In this document: positions 1-7,867 of the stretch, one piece after another | Numbering within the stretch: position 1 is the first letter of the stretch | Layout: each line of letters begins with the position of its first letter | Assembly: GCA_007126855.1 (NCBI GenBank) | Contig: SLAK01000343.1 | Coordinates: forward strand, 1-23,932 | Direction: 5' to 3' | Origin: Dehalococcoidia bacterium | GTDB taxonomy: Bacteria; Chloroflexota; Dehalococcoidia; Tepidiformales; Tepidiformaceae | Length of the DNA: 23,932 nucleotides | The notes under the pieces: generated by a model | Told to the model about the DNA's origin: nothing | The model's database searches: none | The model's input: the letters and a program-made list of their open reading frames with translations, nothing else | Made by a program: the position numbers and the translations under genes

Positions 1-1100
1 AACGGATTCAGCGCGACGCCGGTCTGCATGCGCTCTTTCGCAATCAGGGATTTGATGATCGGCGCGCGTATCGTCTGGGAGCGAAGTGGGATGAGCGACA
101 GCTCGGAAAGCTTCGTCGAAGCGGTCTCGCGGATGGACCGGCCGCCTGGCTGCGCGCCTTCGGCCTCCCGCAAGGCCTTCCACTGCTCGATGACCGGGGG
201 GAGTCCTTCGCGCATCGAGGGATAGCTGAGCGCGAAGCCCGTGCTCTTCAGCCTGGCGTTGGAGACCACGACGTTGCCGGACGCGGCATCGGTGAGGATC
301 GGGCCAATGACGAGCCGGGCCAGCCATTTCGGGAATGCCCGCGGCTTTGGCTCGATTCCCGTGATCTCCGACGCCAGGGCCGTGATGTCCGTCAGGGTGA
401 CCGGCTGATCGTCGGCGATGAAGTACTCTTCGCCGGGTTTGCCGTTGTCCAGGAGGTGCAGCATGGCACGGGCACAATCGTCGACATGGATCACCGAGAT
501 CGCCGGGTCGAGCCCCTTGACCGACGGGATCATCTTGCCCCGGTGCAGCGGATCCAGGATCAATTGCGGCAACCACGACTCGGGGCCATACACCGCGCCA
601 GGCTGCGTTACGATCACCGGAAGGCCGCGCTGCGCGTAGCTTCGTGCCAGGTCGATCGATGGCTTGATGTATGGTCCGGTGCCCGTTGGCTTCGGTTCCT
701 GCCCTTCCACGGCGGGCGTCTCCCCGGTGTCACCGTAATAGCTTGCTCCGGCGACGTAGATTGCCTTCTTCAGCCGGTCAGGGTTGAGACTTCTGAAGAA
801 TGCGTCGGTCATCGCGAGCATCCCGTCCTGGTACTCCCGCGCGAGCTTCGCGCTCAGCCGCGTGCCCCACGTGGGCGGGCCGGCGACGTAGACGGCGTAT
901 TCGGCCTCGGCCGCAGCCTGTTGCCAGGGGCCAGGCTTCAAGAGGTCGCCGGAGACAGGCTCCACGCCACGGGCCTTCAGTTGCTCGCCGAGTTCGGCAT
1001 TCCTGGTGAGCACGCTGAGCTGGCGCCCGTTCTCCAGCGCGATATCGACAAATTTCCGGCCGATGAAGCCGGTTCCGCCGGCCACAAATATCGAAGTCAT
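1..1100 (-). CDS. NAD(P)-dependent epimerase/dehydratase-like protein, 3' end outside the window
   Basis: I translated this minus-strand frame from the ATG at 1100-1098; it stays open to base 3, giving about 366 residues with no stop, so the C-terminus lies outside the window. The N-terminus carries a Rossmann dinucleotide-binding motif, GGTGFIG at residues 8-14, directly after a short beta strand, as in extended short-chain dehydrogenases (nucleotide-sugar epimerases, NmrA-like and complex I 39-kDa-like proteins). A purine-rich GAAGGGGG lies just upstream of the ATG. A segment reading YVAGASYYGDTG fits the family's active-site region, but I do not find a clean catalytic YxxxK; the nearest Tyr (in GPYIKPS) has Lys at +2. 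The protein may bind a cofactor without classical epimerase chemistry. Substrate is unknown. It is divergent from the membrane protein at 1378. Confidence 0.8.
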   Translation of the reverse strand, partial: MTSIFVAGGTGFIGRKFVDIALENGRQLSVLTRNAELGEQLKARGVEPVSGDLLKPGPWQQAAAEAEYAVYVAGPPTWGTRLSAKLAREYQDGMLAMTDAFFRSLNPDRLKKAIYVAGASYYGDTGETPAVEGQEPKPTGTGPYIKPSIDLARSYAQRGLPVIVTQPGAVYGPESWLPQLILDPLHRGKMIPSVKGLDPAISVIHVDDCARAMLHLLDNGKPGEEYFIADDQPVTLTDITALASEITGIEPKPRAFPKWLARLVIGPILTDAASGNVVVSNARLKSTGFALSYPSMREGLPPVIEQWKALREAEGAQPGGRSIRETASTKLSELSLIPLRSQTIRAPIIKSLIAKERMQTGVALNP

Positions 1101-1377
1101 AGAGCCCCCTTCGTCCAGCACCGCGGGCACTCCGCAGACCACTGGTCGCGAGAGTGTACAAAATGGTTAAGCATTTCCGCGACCGGGAGCAGTGGGCGGC
1201 ATCACACATCGTTGATGACCCGGCCCAACGTTATGACACAGAGACGGCGACAGTTTGCAACAATCCCCCGGGATGGGCGTATCATCTGCAACCTGTACGG
1301 CAAGGGCCGGACAATCCGCGCACACATCATCGAGATGCGGCCGGCATCAGCTGGAGCCAGGGCCGCCGGGGGGCCAC
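1101..1377. other. Divergent intergenic region
   Basis: This 277-bp spacer separates two divergent genes, so it should hold both promoters. A weak plus-strand candidate is TTGCAA (1255-1260) and TATCAT (1280-1285), but the 19-bp spacing is long. I see no strong palindrome or repeat. In-frame extension of the downstream gene to an ATG at 1255 is possible but lacks a clear ribosome-binding site. Confidence 0.3.
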
Positions 1378-2226
1378 ATGGAACGCGAAGACAGCATACT
1401 GCTGCCTACGAGGATAGTTGCGGCGATCATCGCGCCGGTACTCGTCCTCGCCGTCATCATGCTGTATTTCCTGCCGGGCGACACCGACCGGCACTGGGCG
1501 TGGCCGATCAGCCCAGAACTCACCGCCATGTACATGGGGGCCGGGTACGCAAGTGGCGCCTACTTCTTCACGCGCGTGTTCTTCAGCCGGTCGTGGAGTT
1601 CGGTCTGGCTCGGATTCCTCCCGATTACCACCTTCACCATCTTCATGTTCCTGGCCACGGTGCTGCACTGGAGCCGCTTCGACCACAGCCACGTGTCCTT
1701 CTGGATCTGGACCCTCCTCTACGTCACGACGCCGGTGATCGTGCCGGCGCTGTGGTTCATGAACCGCCGGACGGACCCGGGCCGAAAAGAAGGGGAGCTC
1801 CGGATACCGCTGCCGGCCCGAGGAGTCCTCGCCATCGCCGGCGCAGCGCTGATGGCCCTCGCTCTGCTCATGATGATCTCGCCTTCTGCGGTGATGGACG
1901 ACTGGCTCTGGCCGCTCTCCGAGCTGACCGCACGCGTCGTCGCCGCCTTCATCATCCTCACCGGCGGGCTGTTGGTCGGCATGGCATTGGACAGCCGCTG
2001 GTCGGCGTCCCGGATCCCGGTCGAGACCTTCGTACTGGGCACCGCGCTCATGCTTATTGCGATCGTCCGCGACTGGGGCAGCCTGGACCCCTCCGAAGCC
2101 GTGCGCTGGGGCTACTTCATCTCGGTCCTGGCCGGGCTGATACTCCTGGCGGGCTTCTATGGCTGGATGGAATCTCAGGCCCGCAAAACCCAACCCGTAG
2201 CCGCGGAGAGCGAACCCGCCGGGTAG
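1378..2226 (+). CDS. Predicted integral membrane protein with about eight helices, function unknown
   Basis: The 282-residue product has about eight hydrophobic segments. The first is RIVAAIIAPVLVLAVIMLYF near residues 13-32; later ones include WLGFLPITTFTIFMFLATV, FWIWTLLYVTTPVIVPALWF, a segment ending ALALLMMISP, and a last one near GYFISVLAGLILLAGFYGWM. The C-terminal tail is short and charged. I recognise no catalytic or transport motif, and no family name can be supported. I chose ATG 1378 over the in-frame ATG at 1255 because the extra 41 residues are hydrophilic, composition-poor and precede the first helix without a signal-like feature, and a G-rich stretch sits just upstream of 1378. 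It is transcribed divergently from the epimerase and converges on the exporter gene at 2292, so no operon partner suggests a role. Confidence 0.65.
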   Translation: MEREDSILLPTRIVAAIIAPVLVLAVIMLYFLPGDTDRHWAWPISPELTAMYMGAGYASGAYFFTRVFFSRSWSSVWLGFLPITTFTIFMFLATVLHWSRFDHSHVSFWIWTLLYVTTPVIVPALWFMNRRTDPGRKEGELRIPLPARGVLAIAGAALMALALLMMISPSAVMDDWLWPLSELTARVVAAFIILTGGLLVGMALDSRWSASRIPVETFVLGTALMLIAIVRDWGSLDPSEAVRWGYFISVLAGLILLAGFYGWMESQARKTQPVAAESEPAG

Positions 2227-2291
2227 GCCGCGATCGCATGCGCCCTTGGCAACCAGTTGCGGACTGATCGAGTCACCCGGCGAGGAGTGGA

Positions 2292-5200
2292 TCAGCTTGC
2301 TTCGGCCGGCGGCCGCTCCTGTCCTGCGCCGAGCCGCCCCTGTTCCTTGCGGGGCTGCGGCGTCACAAACAGCAAGAGCGCCGGCAACACCAGCAGCGAC
2401 GCCGAGACGGCCAGGAAGATCATCAGCGCGGTCAGCAGGCCATAGGAAGCGAAGAGCGGCATCGGGGCGAAGGCCATCACCGTGAAGCCCACAATGCTGG
2501 ACGCCGACGACGTCAGCAGTGCGACTCCCGTGCCCCCAGCGGCACGGCTCAGGGCCTCAGCGGCATCTGTCACCCGCGCCAGCTCCTCACGAAACCGCTC
2601 GGTCAGGTGAATGGCGTAGTCGATACCGACACCGATGGAGACCGCCCCAATGGTCGCCGTGACGATGTTCAAATTGTAGCCCATCACCTGCATCAGCCCG
2701 TAGAGCCAGACGGCGACAAGCGCGACCGGGATGATGGTCACGAACGCGTAGCGCACCGAGCGCATGCTGACCAGGAGCATCGCGAACACGGTCGCGGCGG
2801 CGATGGGCAGCGAGCGCTGCAGCGAGCTGGTCGTGGCATCGAGCGTCGCCTGGCGCGTGAACGCCGGGCCCGTCACGCCGTGAAAGGTTATGCCCGGCAC
2901 ATCGTCGAGCAACGCCAGGCTGGCCTCCAGATCGCGCTGCGCGTCGCGCACCGTGGCAGGCACGCGTGTACCCAGGATCGGCACCGACATCAGCATGACC
3001 TGCTCGTTGCCGCCGGCGGGATCGTGTTCGAGCACCTGGCGCACCTGGGCGGGATCGAAGAGCACAACGCCGCTGTCGAGCTCGACGCCGTGTTCGACCA
3101 GGTGGTCGAAAGCGGCTTTGATCTGCTCCCGCGTCTCCAGGAGCCCATGACCACTGAGGTCCCCTGCTCCGACGCCCGCTTCGTGGCCGCCCTCTGCCGG
3201 CCCAGACTCGCCATCCACCGGGGCGGACCCATCCGCGGAACCATAGCCATCGTCCGCGTGACCTGGCTCGCTACCCGTTTCGCCATAGCTATCGTCCGCC
3301 GGACCTGCTTCGTCATCCGCCTCACCATAGCCGTCATCCGGCGGGGCAGGTTCGCCACCGGCCTCGCCATATTCGTCGTCCGCCGGACCTGCTTCGCCAT
3401 CCGCCTCGCCATATTCGTCATCCGGCGGCACTGATTCGCCACCGGCCTCGCCATAGCTATCGTTCGTCAGACCTGCTTCGTCATCCGCCTCACCATAGCC
3501 ATCATCCACTGGCGCTGGTTCGCCACCCGGCTCCCCATAGCCGTCGTCCGCCGGGCCTGGTTCGCCATTCGGCGGGCCATCTTCCCTATCTCCCAGTGCC
3601 ACGAGCATCGTGAATACGTCGGGCTCGAAGCCAGCTTCGCCATCCTCGCCGCGGAAGACGTGGGGGATCTCCGCCACCCGTTCCTTCACCTTGAGTACCG
3701 CCTCCAGGGTCTCGGGGTCCGTCAGGTCACCACGGATGTAAAGATGGGCGGATTCACGCTGGTGCTGGGCGACATGCTCGTCGAGCTTGTCGAGCCCCAC
3801 GACAAGGTCCGAATCGTGGCTGAACAGTTCGCGCACGTCCATGCCCGTATCCAGCCGCAGCGCAGAGAAGAGCGCCGCGCCGGTGACGATCACGGTGGCG
3901 ACGGCAACAACCGTGCGGTGCCGGCCCACCAGGCTCACCAGGTAGGCCATCCATCGCGTTTCGGCCCCGGATGGGCTTTGCGGCTGCGCCGGCTCATGCG
4001 CTCCCTGAACCGCACCTGCGCGCGAAAAGCGTGAGCGCAGGACAGCAAAGGGAACACCCACCGTGAGCGCAATTGACGCAAGAATGGCCGCGGCACCGAC
4101 GTACACATCCACCGCGACCAGCAGGATGACCCCGACGCCCGACGACACGGCAACGCCCACCCCGCCAAGGAGCGGCCAGAGCCTGCCGCCTGCGCCCGGG
4201 ACTTTGCCTGGAGCTTGCGGCGAAGCGGCCAGCGCCCCACGCATCTCGTCCACGCGCATCGAAACCAGGGGGACGCCGATCCCCAGTACGACGAACGCGC
4301 TCATCACCGCGAGTGCGGCGGTGACGCCAAATTCCGCAACCGCTTCGATGGGAGAGGAGACATTCGAAAGGAAGGCCGTGGCGCCGCTCAGCATCGCCAG
4401 GGTGAGGGCGCCGAGCACGCCGGCGAATCCCACGCGCAGGGCTCGCCGTGGTGGCAGGCCAAGGTGCCGCTCTTCCCGGTAGCGTCGCAGGGCGTGGATC
4501 GCAAAGTCCACCCCCAGCGAAACCATGGCGATGGGGACGATGAAGTCGACGACGAGCCCACCCTTTATCCCGATAAGGTTCGAGCCGCCCTTCAGCCAGA
4601 TCATGAGCATGCCAAGCCCGGCGCCGGTGAGCGCCACGCCCCAGTAAGACCGCAACGTGATGCCGACCACGGCGAGCGCTGCCACTACGGTGAGCATGAT
4701 GAAGGGCCCTGCCCGCTCCCCGTCGTCGAAGGCCTGCAGGTTGGCGTCCACGCCCACAGCCCACAGCCGGTACGACGCTTCGTCGCCCCGGCCCAGCTCC
4801 TGCATGTTCCGCTGGAAACGTTCCCGGTCCAGGTCCTCGCTGTCACCGCCGACAACGATTTCCTGGAGGCCTCCACCCAGCTCGTCGTTGTCCGCACCCA
4901 GGTGGAATACCAGCGCGGGCGAGGTCCAGTACTCGATCTGCTGACCAAGCACGGTGCGCTGCTCGAACCCGGCTGTCTCTGCAAGGGAGTCCCGGAACTC
5001 GCGCGTCGCCGGGTTGCCAAGCACATGGTGCAGGGCGAGTTTCACCTCTTCTTCCGTGGCCTCCTCCAGCGTTGCGCCGGCAAAGAGTGAAGGCTGACTG
5101 GCCAGCGCATGCTGCACCGCATCGACCAATGTGTAGCCACCAACAAAGGGCTCGCCCGTCTCGGGGTGGAGGCCATGGATAAGATAGGGCTGCTCGGCAA

Positions 5201-5525
5201 GGTCGCCAGCAGCAAGCTCCCCGCGCGCATCGGCTTCGCGCAGCGCCTGGAGATTCGCGTGCAGTTCCGACAGCACTTCCTGCGTCAGCACATCGCCGTC
5301 ACGCGCTTCCACCAGGAACAGGACCTCGAATACGGCCGGCGGGAAGCGGTCGCCGATGTCGTCTCGCAAGTCGAAGACTTCGCCGCCTGGCTCGAGCTGC
5401 GCGTCTTCTTCCGTACCCATGAAGAACAGGGGGATGAGCAGTACGAGGGTAGCCCCGAATATCGCCAGCACCACCCGGCCCGAGTGCCGCTCGAAAGCTC
5501 CGCTCAGTGTCGTGCCGGGGCTCAC
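2292..5525 (-). CDS. RND-superfamily MMPL-type exporter
   Basis: The 1077-residue protein has the two-half layout of predicted RND exporters (MMPL/SSD proteins, COG1033 type). It has an N-terminal helix (RVVLAIFGATLVLLIPLFFM), a large extracytoplasmic loop, a helix bundle with GVDFAIHALRRYREE near residue 340, a second large loop, and a second bundle with GIDYAIHLTERFREE near residue 968. The acidic residue in each G-[VI]-D-[FY]-A-I motif is the usual proton-relay position. Such proteins export lipids or hydrophobic compounds with the proton gradient; the cargo here is unknown. The start is GTG at 5525, preceded on the minus strand by AGGAGGTGG. The second loop contains an acidic 14-residue tandem repeat (residues about 653-770). 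The gene lies 110 bp downstream of a LuxR-type regulator on the same strand, which may control it. Confidence 0.88.
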   Translation of the reverse strand: MSPGTTLSGAFERHSGRVVLAIFGATLVLLIPLFFMGTEEDAQLEPGGEVFDLRDDIGDRFPPAVFEVLFLVEARDGDVLTQEVLSELHANLQALREADARGELAAGDLAEQPYLIHGLHPETGEPFVGGYTLVDAVQHALASQPSLFAGATLEEATEEEVKLALHHVLGNPATREFRDSLAETAGFEQRTVLGQQIEYWTSPALVFHLGADNDELGGGLQEIVVGGDSEDLDRERFQRNMQELGRGDEASYRLWAVGVDANLQAFDDGERAGPFIMLTVVAALAVVGITLRSYWGVALTGAGLGMLMIWLKGGSNLIGIKGGLVVDFIVPIAMVSLGVDFAIHALRRYREERHLGLPPRRALRVGFAGVLGALTLAMLSGATAFLSNVSSPIEAVAEFGVTAALAVMSAFVVLGIGVPLVSMRVDEMRGALAASPQAPGKVPGAGGRLWPLLGGVGVAVSSGVGVILLVAVDVYVGAAAILASIALTVGVPFAVLRSRFSRAGAVQGAHEPAQPQSPSGAETRWMAYLVSLVGRHRTVVAVATVIVTGAALFSALRLDTGMDVRELFSHDSDLVVGLDKLDEHVAQHQRESAHLYIRGDLTDPETLEAVLKVKERVAEIPHVFRGEDGEAGFEPDVFTMLVALGDREDGPPNGEPGPADDGYGEPGGEPAPVDDGYGEADDEAGLTNDSYGEAGGESVPPDDEYGEADGEAGPADDEYGEAGGEPAPPDDGYGEADDEAGPADDSYGETGSEPGHADDGYGSADGSAPVDGESGPAEGGHEAGVGAGDLSGHGLLETREQIKAAFDHLVEHGVELDSGVVLFDPAQVRQVLEHDPAGGNEQVMLMSVPILGTRVPATVRDAQRDLEASLALLDDVPGITFHGVTGPAFTRQATLDATTSSLQRSLPIAAATVFAMLLVSMRSVRYAFVTIIPVALVAVWLYGLMQVMGYNLNIVTATIGAVSIGVGIDYAIHLTERFREELARVTDAAEALSRAAGGTGVALLTSSASSIVGFTVMAFAPMPLFASYGLLTALMIFLAVSASLLVLPALLLFVTPQPRKEQGRLGAGQERPPAEAS
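3217..3567 (-). repeat. 42-bp in-frame tandem repeat within the exporter gene (about 8.4 units)
   Basis: The anchor CCATAG/CCATAT recurs at 3241, 3283, 3325, 3367, 3409, 3451, 3493 and 3535, exactly every 42 bp. Each unit encodes 14 residues of the form DDxYGEAxxExxPx. Units alternate between a GGE-containing and a D(D/G)E-containing version, giving a higher-order 84-bp period. The segment is strongly acidic (Asp/Glu) with Gly and Pro and should be an extended, unstructured insertion in the second extracytoplasmic loop of the exporter. Confidence 0.93.
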
Positions 5526-5635
5526 GATCTCGGTCCACCTCCTGCAAAGCCCTGGTGCACCGGCAAAACGCTTCGGTGCTGCCTAATCACGGCATTGTGG
5601 TGGTGGGGCCGGGATTTGTACAGGGCGCGACGTTC

Positions 5636-7570
5636 CTACTCCACCCTGGCGAGGAACTCGGCGCTAGCCCAGGCATCTTGTCCGTCGAGCGTGCGGACAG
5701 CTATCCAGCCGTCTGGCGCTTCGTCAGCTTCGCGTTCCAGGAGCGGCGTGCCATCGATGTCGCAGCTTAAAATGTCCGCCCCAATCGATGGCTCCGCGCG
5801 AAGGTTGAGGCATGTTTCGCTCCCGGTGACGCGGAAGAGCGGGATCCCGGCCGCCCGCGTGAGGGCCTGTATGCGGGACATCTGCCCGGCGCCGGCAATA
5901 CTGCTGGCACAGCGGGTATGGCGGTCGCTCACCCGGCCGACAGCCGCGAACGTGTGGTCCGCCGTCCAGTTGCGCGCCGCGAGCGGCAGCACCACCTGGG
6001 GCTCGAGCGTCTCCGCGTCGACGATGACGTGGATACCATGGCTGTCGTAAGCGATGCCCCACCGCCCATCGTCGACGTGCACAGCGAACAGGGCAGTCGC
6101 GCCGGCGCCGCGAAGCTCGGCGGCGTCCACGCGTTCAAGCTCGCCGCTTGCCAGGTCGTAGCTATAGATGTCGCCCGGCGCCGCAACAAAATGATCGGGG
6201 TGTGTGATCGGCGCGGCGGCGTTGCGGAGGCCGCATGCGCGCTCGCTCCACAGCACCTGTGATCCACGGACGCTCACAGCCGAGGGCGGAAACGCCCCGC
6301 TCATCACGAATTCGGCCTCGAGCGTGACCAGGTCAAGCACGAACAGGTTGACCAGCAGGCTTGATGGGTCCGGCCGGGTGAAGACGAGGGCGGTGTCGCC
6401 GTCGACGGGCACGACATCGTAGGCTTCGAGCTCGGCGATCACGAAGCCCGTGCCGGCGTCGCGGATGGCACGTGTGACGTCTGCGCTCGTTCGCCCGGGC
6501 GGGTCGATCTCGTAGCCGGTCGCTCCCGGCTGGTGGCCCGCCCAGGAGGTCAGCACCGGGGGCGGCGCTGCCTCGCCGGTATTTCGGGGCAACCCCTCCT
6601 CCGCGGGCTGCTCCGACACGTTGCCACTGCCGCTGTCGACGACCTGCCAGGTGGCTTCGTGTCCGTCGTGGCTCGCATAGCGGAAGGCGAACTCCCCGGC
6701 TTCACCCGTCCCGACATGTAGCGTGACCCACTCGTCGTCCACGGGCTGGTAGACGGCGAGCCGATCGTTGTCGTACCACCAGAAGACCGGATCGCCGGAC
6801 TCAGGTCCCGTATGCCAGCTCGCCTCCACCGCGGCGCCGTCAACAGTGTGCACGGTCTCCACGTCGCGCGACTCCAGGTGAATGACGCGGACCTCAGCCT
6901 CTCCCGCCGCCCCGGGGCCGACCTCTCCCACAACATAGGCCGCCATGGTGCCGGCGGGATTGAACTCCGGCAGCCACCCGTCGCCGAGGTCGATGGTCTC
7001 GCCTGCCTCGATATCAAAGATGGCCGCTTCACCCTGGGGTTCGGGCAAGCCCGGCTCCAGGGAAGGAAAACCTCGTTCGCTATCCGGCTCCGTGGCATCA
7101 GGCTCAGTGAACAGGCCGGTTATCTCGCCGGGCGTTGGCTCGGGCGTCGGGTCATCAGGTTCCTGTGTTTCCTCGGCGGGAGGGGTAGCCTCCGTGTCGG
7201 CCGGCGCGCTATTGTCTCCGCTGAGCCCGAAGAACAGGGCCACCGCGACGATGCCCGTGCCGCCAACGGCAACGCCGGCGCCGCCGGCCCACTTCAAAAC
7301 GCCACCGCCGATCATCGTGCGGAACATGCGGTGGAGCCTGCGCGGCCAGCCATTGTATTCGCGCCAGTAGTCGGCGGCCTCTTCACGGCTGTCGACGCCG
7401 AGCTTGGTGATGATCTCGCTGACATGCCACTTTGCACCATCGAGCGAGACGCCAAGGTTTTCGGCGATTTCGCGATTGGTATAGCCCTTCACCAGCAGGT
7501 CGAAGACCTCCCGCTGGCGCCGGGTCCATTCATCGACCCGGTAGTGCCGCCCCTCCTTGAGCTGCGTCAT
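5636..7570 (-). CDS. Membrane-anchored LuxR-type regulator with extracytoplasmic sensor region and C-terminal SH3 domain
   Basis: The 644-residue protein begins with a LuxR-type helix-turn-helix (residues about 14-66: TRRQREVFDLLVKGYTNREI, then NLGVSLDGAKWHVSEIITKL). One membrane helix follows near residues 93-115 (AGGAGVAVGGTGIVAVALFF), then a Pro/Glu/Thr linker. A large region of short beta-rich repeats rich in W, D and V comes next, possibly propeller-like. The C-terminus (about 575-644) resembles a bacterial SH3 domain: LNLRAEPSIGADIL, then GWIAVRTLDGQDAWASAEFL. The DNA-binding domain would be cytoplasmic and the sensor outside, a one-component transmembrane arrangement. No receiver or kinase domain is present. 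SH3 domains of this kind often bind cell-wall material; the ligand here is unknown. The gene is divergent from the molybdoenzyme operon and upstream of the exporter, so either could be its target. Confidence 0.8.
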   Translation of the reverse strand: MTQLKEGRHYRVDEWTRRQREVFDLLVKGYTNREIAENLGVSLDGAKWHVSEIITKLGVDSREEAADYWREYNGWPRRLHRMFRTMIGGGVLKWAGGAGVAVGGTGIVAVALFFGLSGDNSAPADTEATPPAEETQEPDDPTPEPTPGEITGLFTEPDATEPDSERGFPSLEPGLPEPQGEAAIFDIEAGETIDLGDGWLPEFNPAGTMAAYVVGEVGPGAAGEAEVRVIHLESRDVETVHTVDGAAVEASWHTGPESGDPVFWWYDNDRLAVYQPVDDEWVTLHVGTGEAGEFAFRYASHDGHEATWQVVDSGSGNVSEQPAEEGLPRNTGEAAPPPVLTSWAGHQPGATGYEIDPPGRTSADVTRAIRDAGTGFVIAELEAYDVVPVDGDTALVFTRPDPSSLLVNLFVLDLVTLEAEFVMSGAFPPSAVSVRGSQVLWSERACGLRNAAAPITHPDHFVAAPGDIYSYDLASGELERVDAAELRGAGATALFAVHVDDGRWGIAYDSHGIHVIVDAETLEPQVVLPLAARNWTADHTFAAVGRVSDRHTRCASSIAGAGQMSRIQALTRAAGIPLFRVTGSETCLNLRAEPSIGADILSCDIDGTPLLEREADEAPDGWIAVRTLDGQDAWASAEFLARVE

Positions 7571-7646
7571 GGCGCGATCCTACGCTCGGTGGCCCGGCGA
7601 TCCCCTACCCGATGGTAAAGATTTCAGTGCGTCGTGACAGTCGTGT

Positions 7647-7698
7647 GCCATTGGCCATCTCTATCACGGCCATTGGGCCATCGGCCAAACACTTGGCC
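7647..7698. promoter_or_regulatory. Three spaced TTGG(G)CC boxes, possible operator array
   Basis: GCCATTGGCCATC at 7647-7659 and GCCATTGGGCCATC at 7669-7682 are near-identical direct repeats 22 bp apart. A third TTGGCC follows at 7693-7698, 20 bp after the second TTGG. TTGGCC (7651-7656) also pairs with GGCCAA (7683-7688) as an inverted repeat. Spacing of about two helical turns would place the boxes on one face of the DNA, which is typical of operators. The binding protein is unknown. Confidence 0.4.
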
Positions 7699-7774
7699 CT
7701 ATCCAAACTGGTTCTACTGCCACAAGGGAGATGCCTCACACGCGCGGACCTCCAGGACCAGAGCTCGGAACGTT

Positions 7775-7790
7775 CGTGACGTATATCACA
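7775..7790. promoter_or_regulatory. CRP/FNR-family-like binding site upstream of the molybdoenzyme operon
   Basis: The sequence CGTGACGTATATCACA contains GTGA-N6-TCAC as a perfect inverted repeat and matches nine of the ten defined bases of the CRP consensus TGTGA-N6-TCACA. It is centred about 85 bp before the alpha start codon, a plausible activator position. A second, degraded copy (GTGA-N6-TCTC, 7823-7836) lies 47 bp downstream, and both share TTCGTGACG. Members of the CRP/FNR family commonly control anaerobic respiratory enzymes. Which family member acts here cannot be told. Confidence 0.5.
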
Positions 7791-7867
7791 TTCTCGTTGC
7801 CGGGGCGGTCGCATCTTCTTTCGTGACGAAATTCTCAATCTCGCGCCAGGTACAGGGGGTGTTGCCC

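Larger units (their letters stand above)
7571..7867. promoter_or_regulatory. Divergent control region between the LuxR-type regulator and the molybdoenzyme operon
   Basis: This 297-bp stretch contains no convincing gene; the plus-strand frame that stays open from 7634 has a composition unlike protein and would bury the Tat signal. It holds three TTGG(G)CC boxes and one strong plus one degraded CRP-type palindrome (listed separately). The motif TCGTGAC occurs three times, at 7632-7638, 7774-7780 and 7821-7827. AGGGGG at 7854-7859 is the likely ribosome-binding site of the alpha gene, 8 bases before ATG 7868. Confidence 0.55.

Noticed and set aside
456..2267. A 603-codon open frame on the plus strand across the epimerase and membrane protein genes
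   Set aside because: It is antisense to the epimerase and out of frame with the membrane protein, and it is rich in Arg, His and Pro, as expected of shadow frames in high-GC DNA. The alternatives have clear motifs or membrane helices.
2227..2291. Possible terminator between the convergent membrane protein and exporter genes
   Set aside because: I found only short weak inverted segments (such as GCGATCGC and GCAAC-CA-GTTGC), not a convincing stem.
2607..3434. Plus-strand frame with repeated Ile/Arg/Arg-type units across the tandem repeat
   Set aside because: The periodicity is only the antisense reading of the 42-bp repeat in the exporter gene.
3217..3567. CRISPR array
   Set aside because: The repeats are contiguous 42-bp units without spacers, stay in frame and encode a protein repeat.
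7634..7867. Upstream in-frame extension of the alpha subunit by 78 residues
   Set aside because: It would bury the Tat signal internally, reads as non-coding composition and overlaps the control sites; ATG 7868 has AGGGGG at the right distance.
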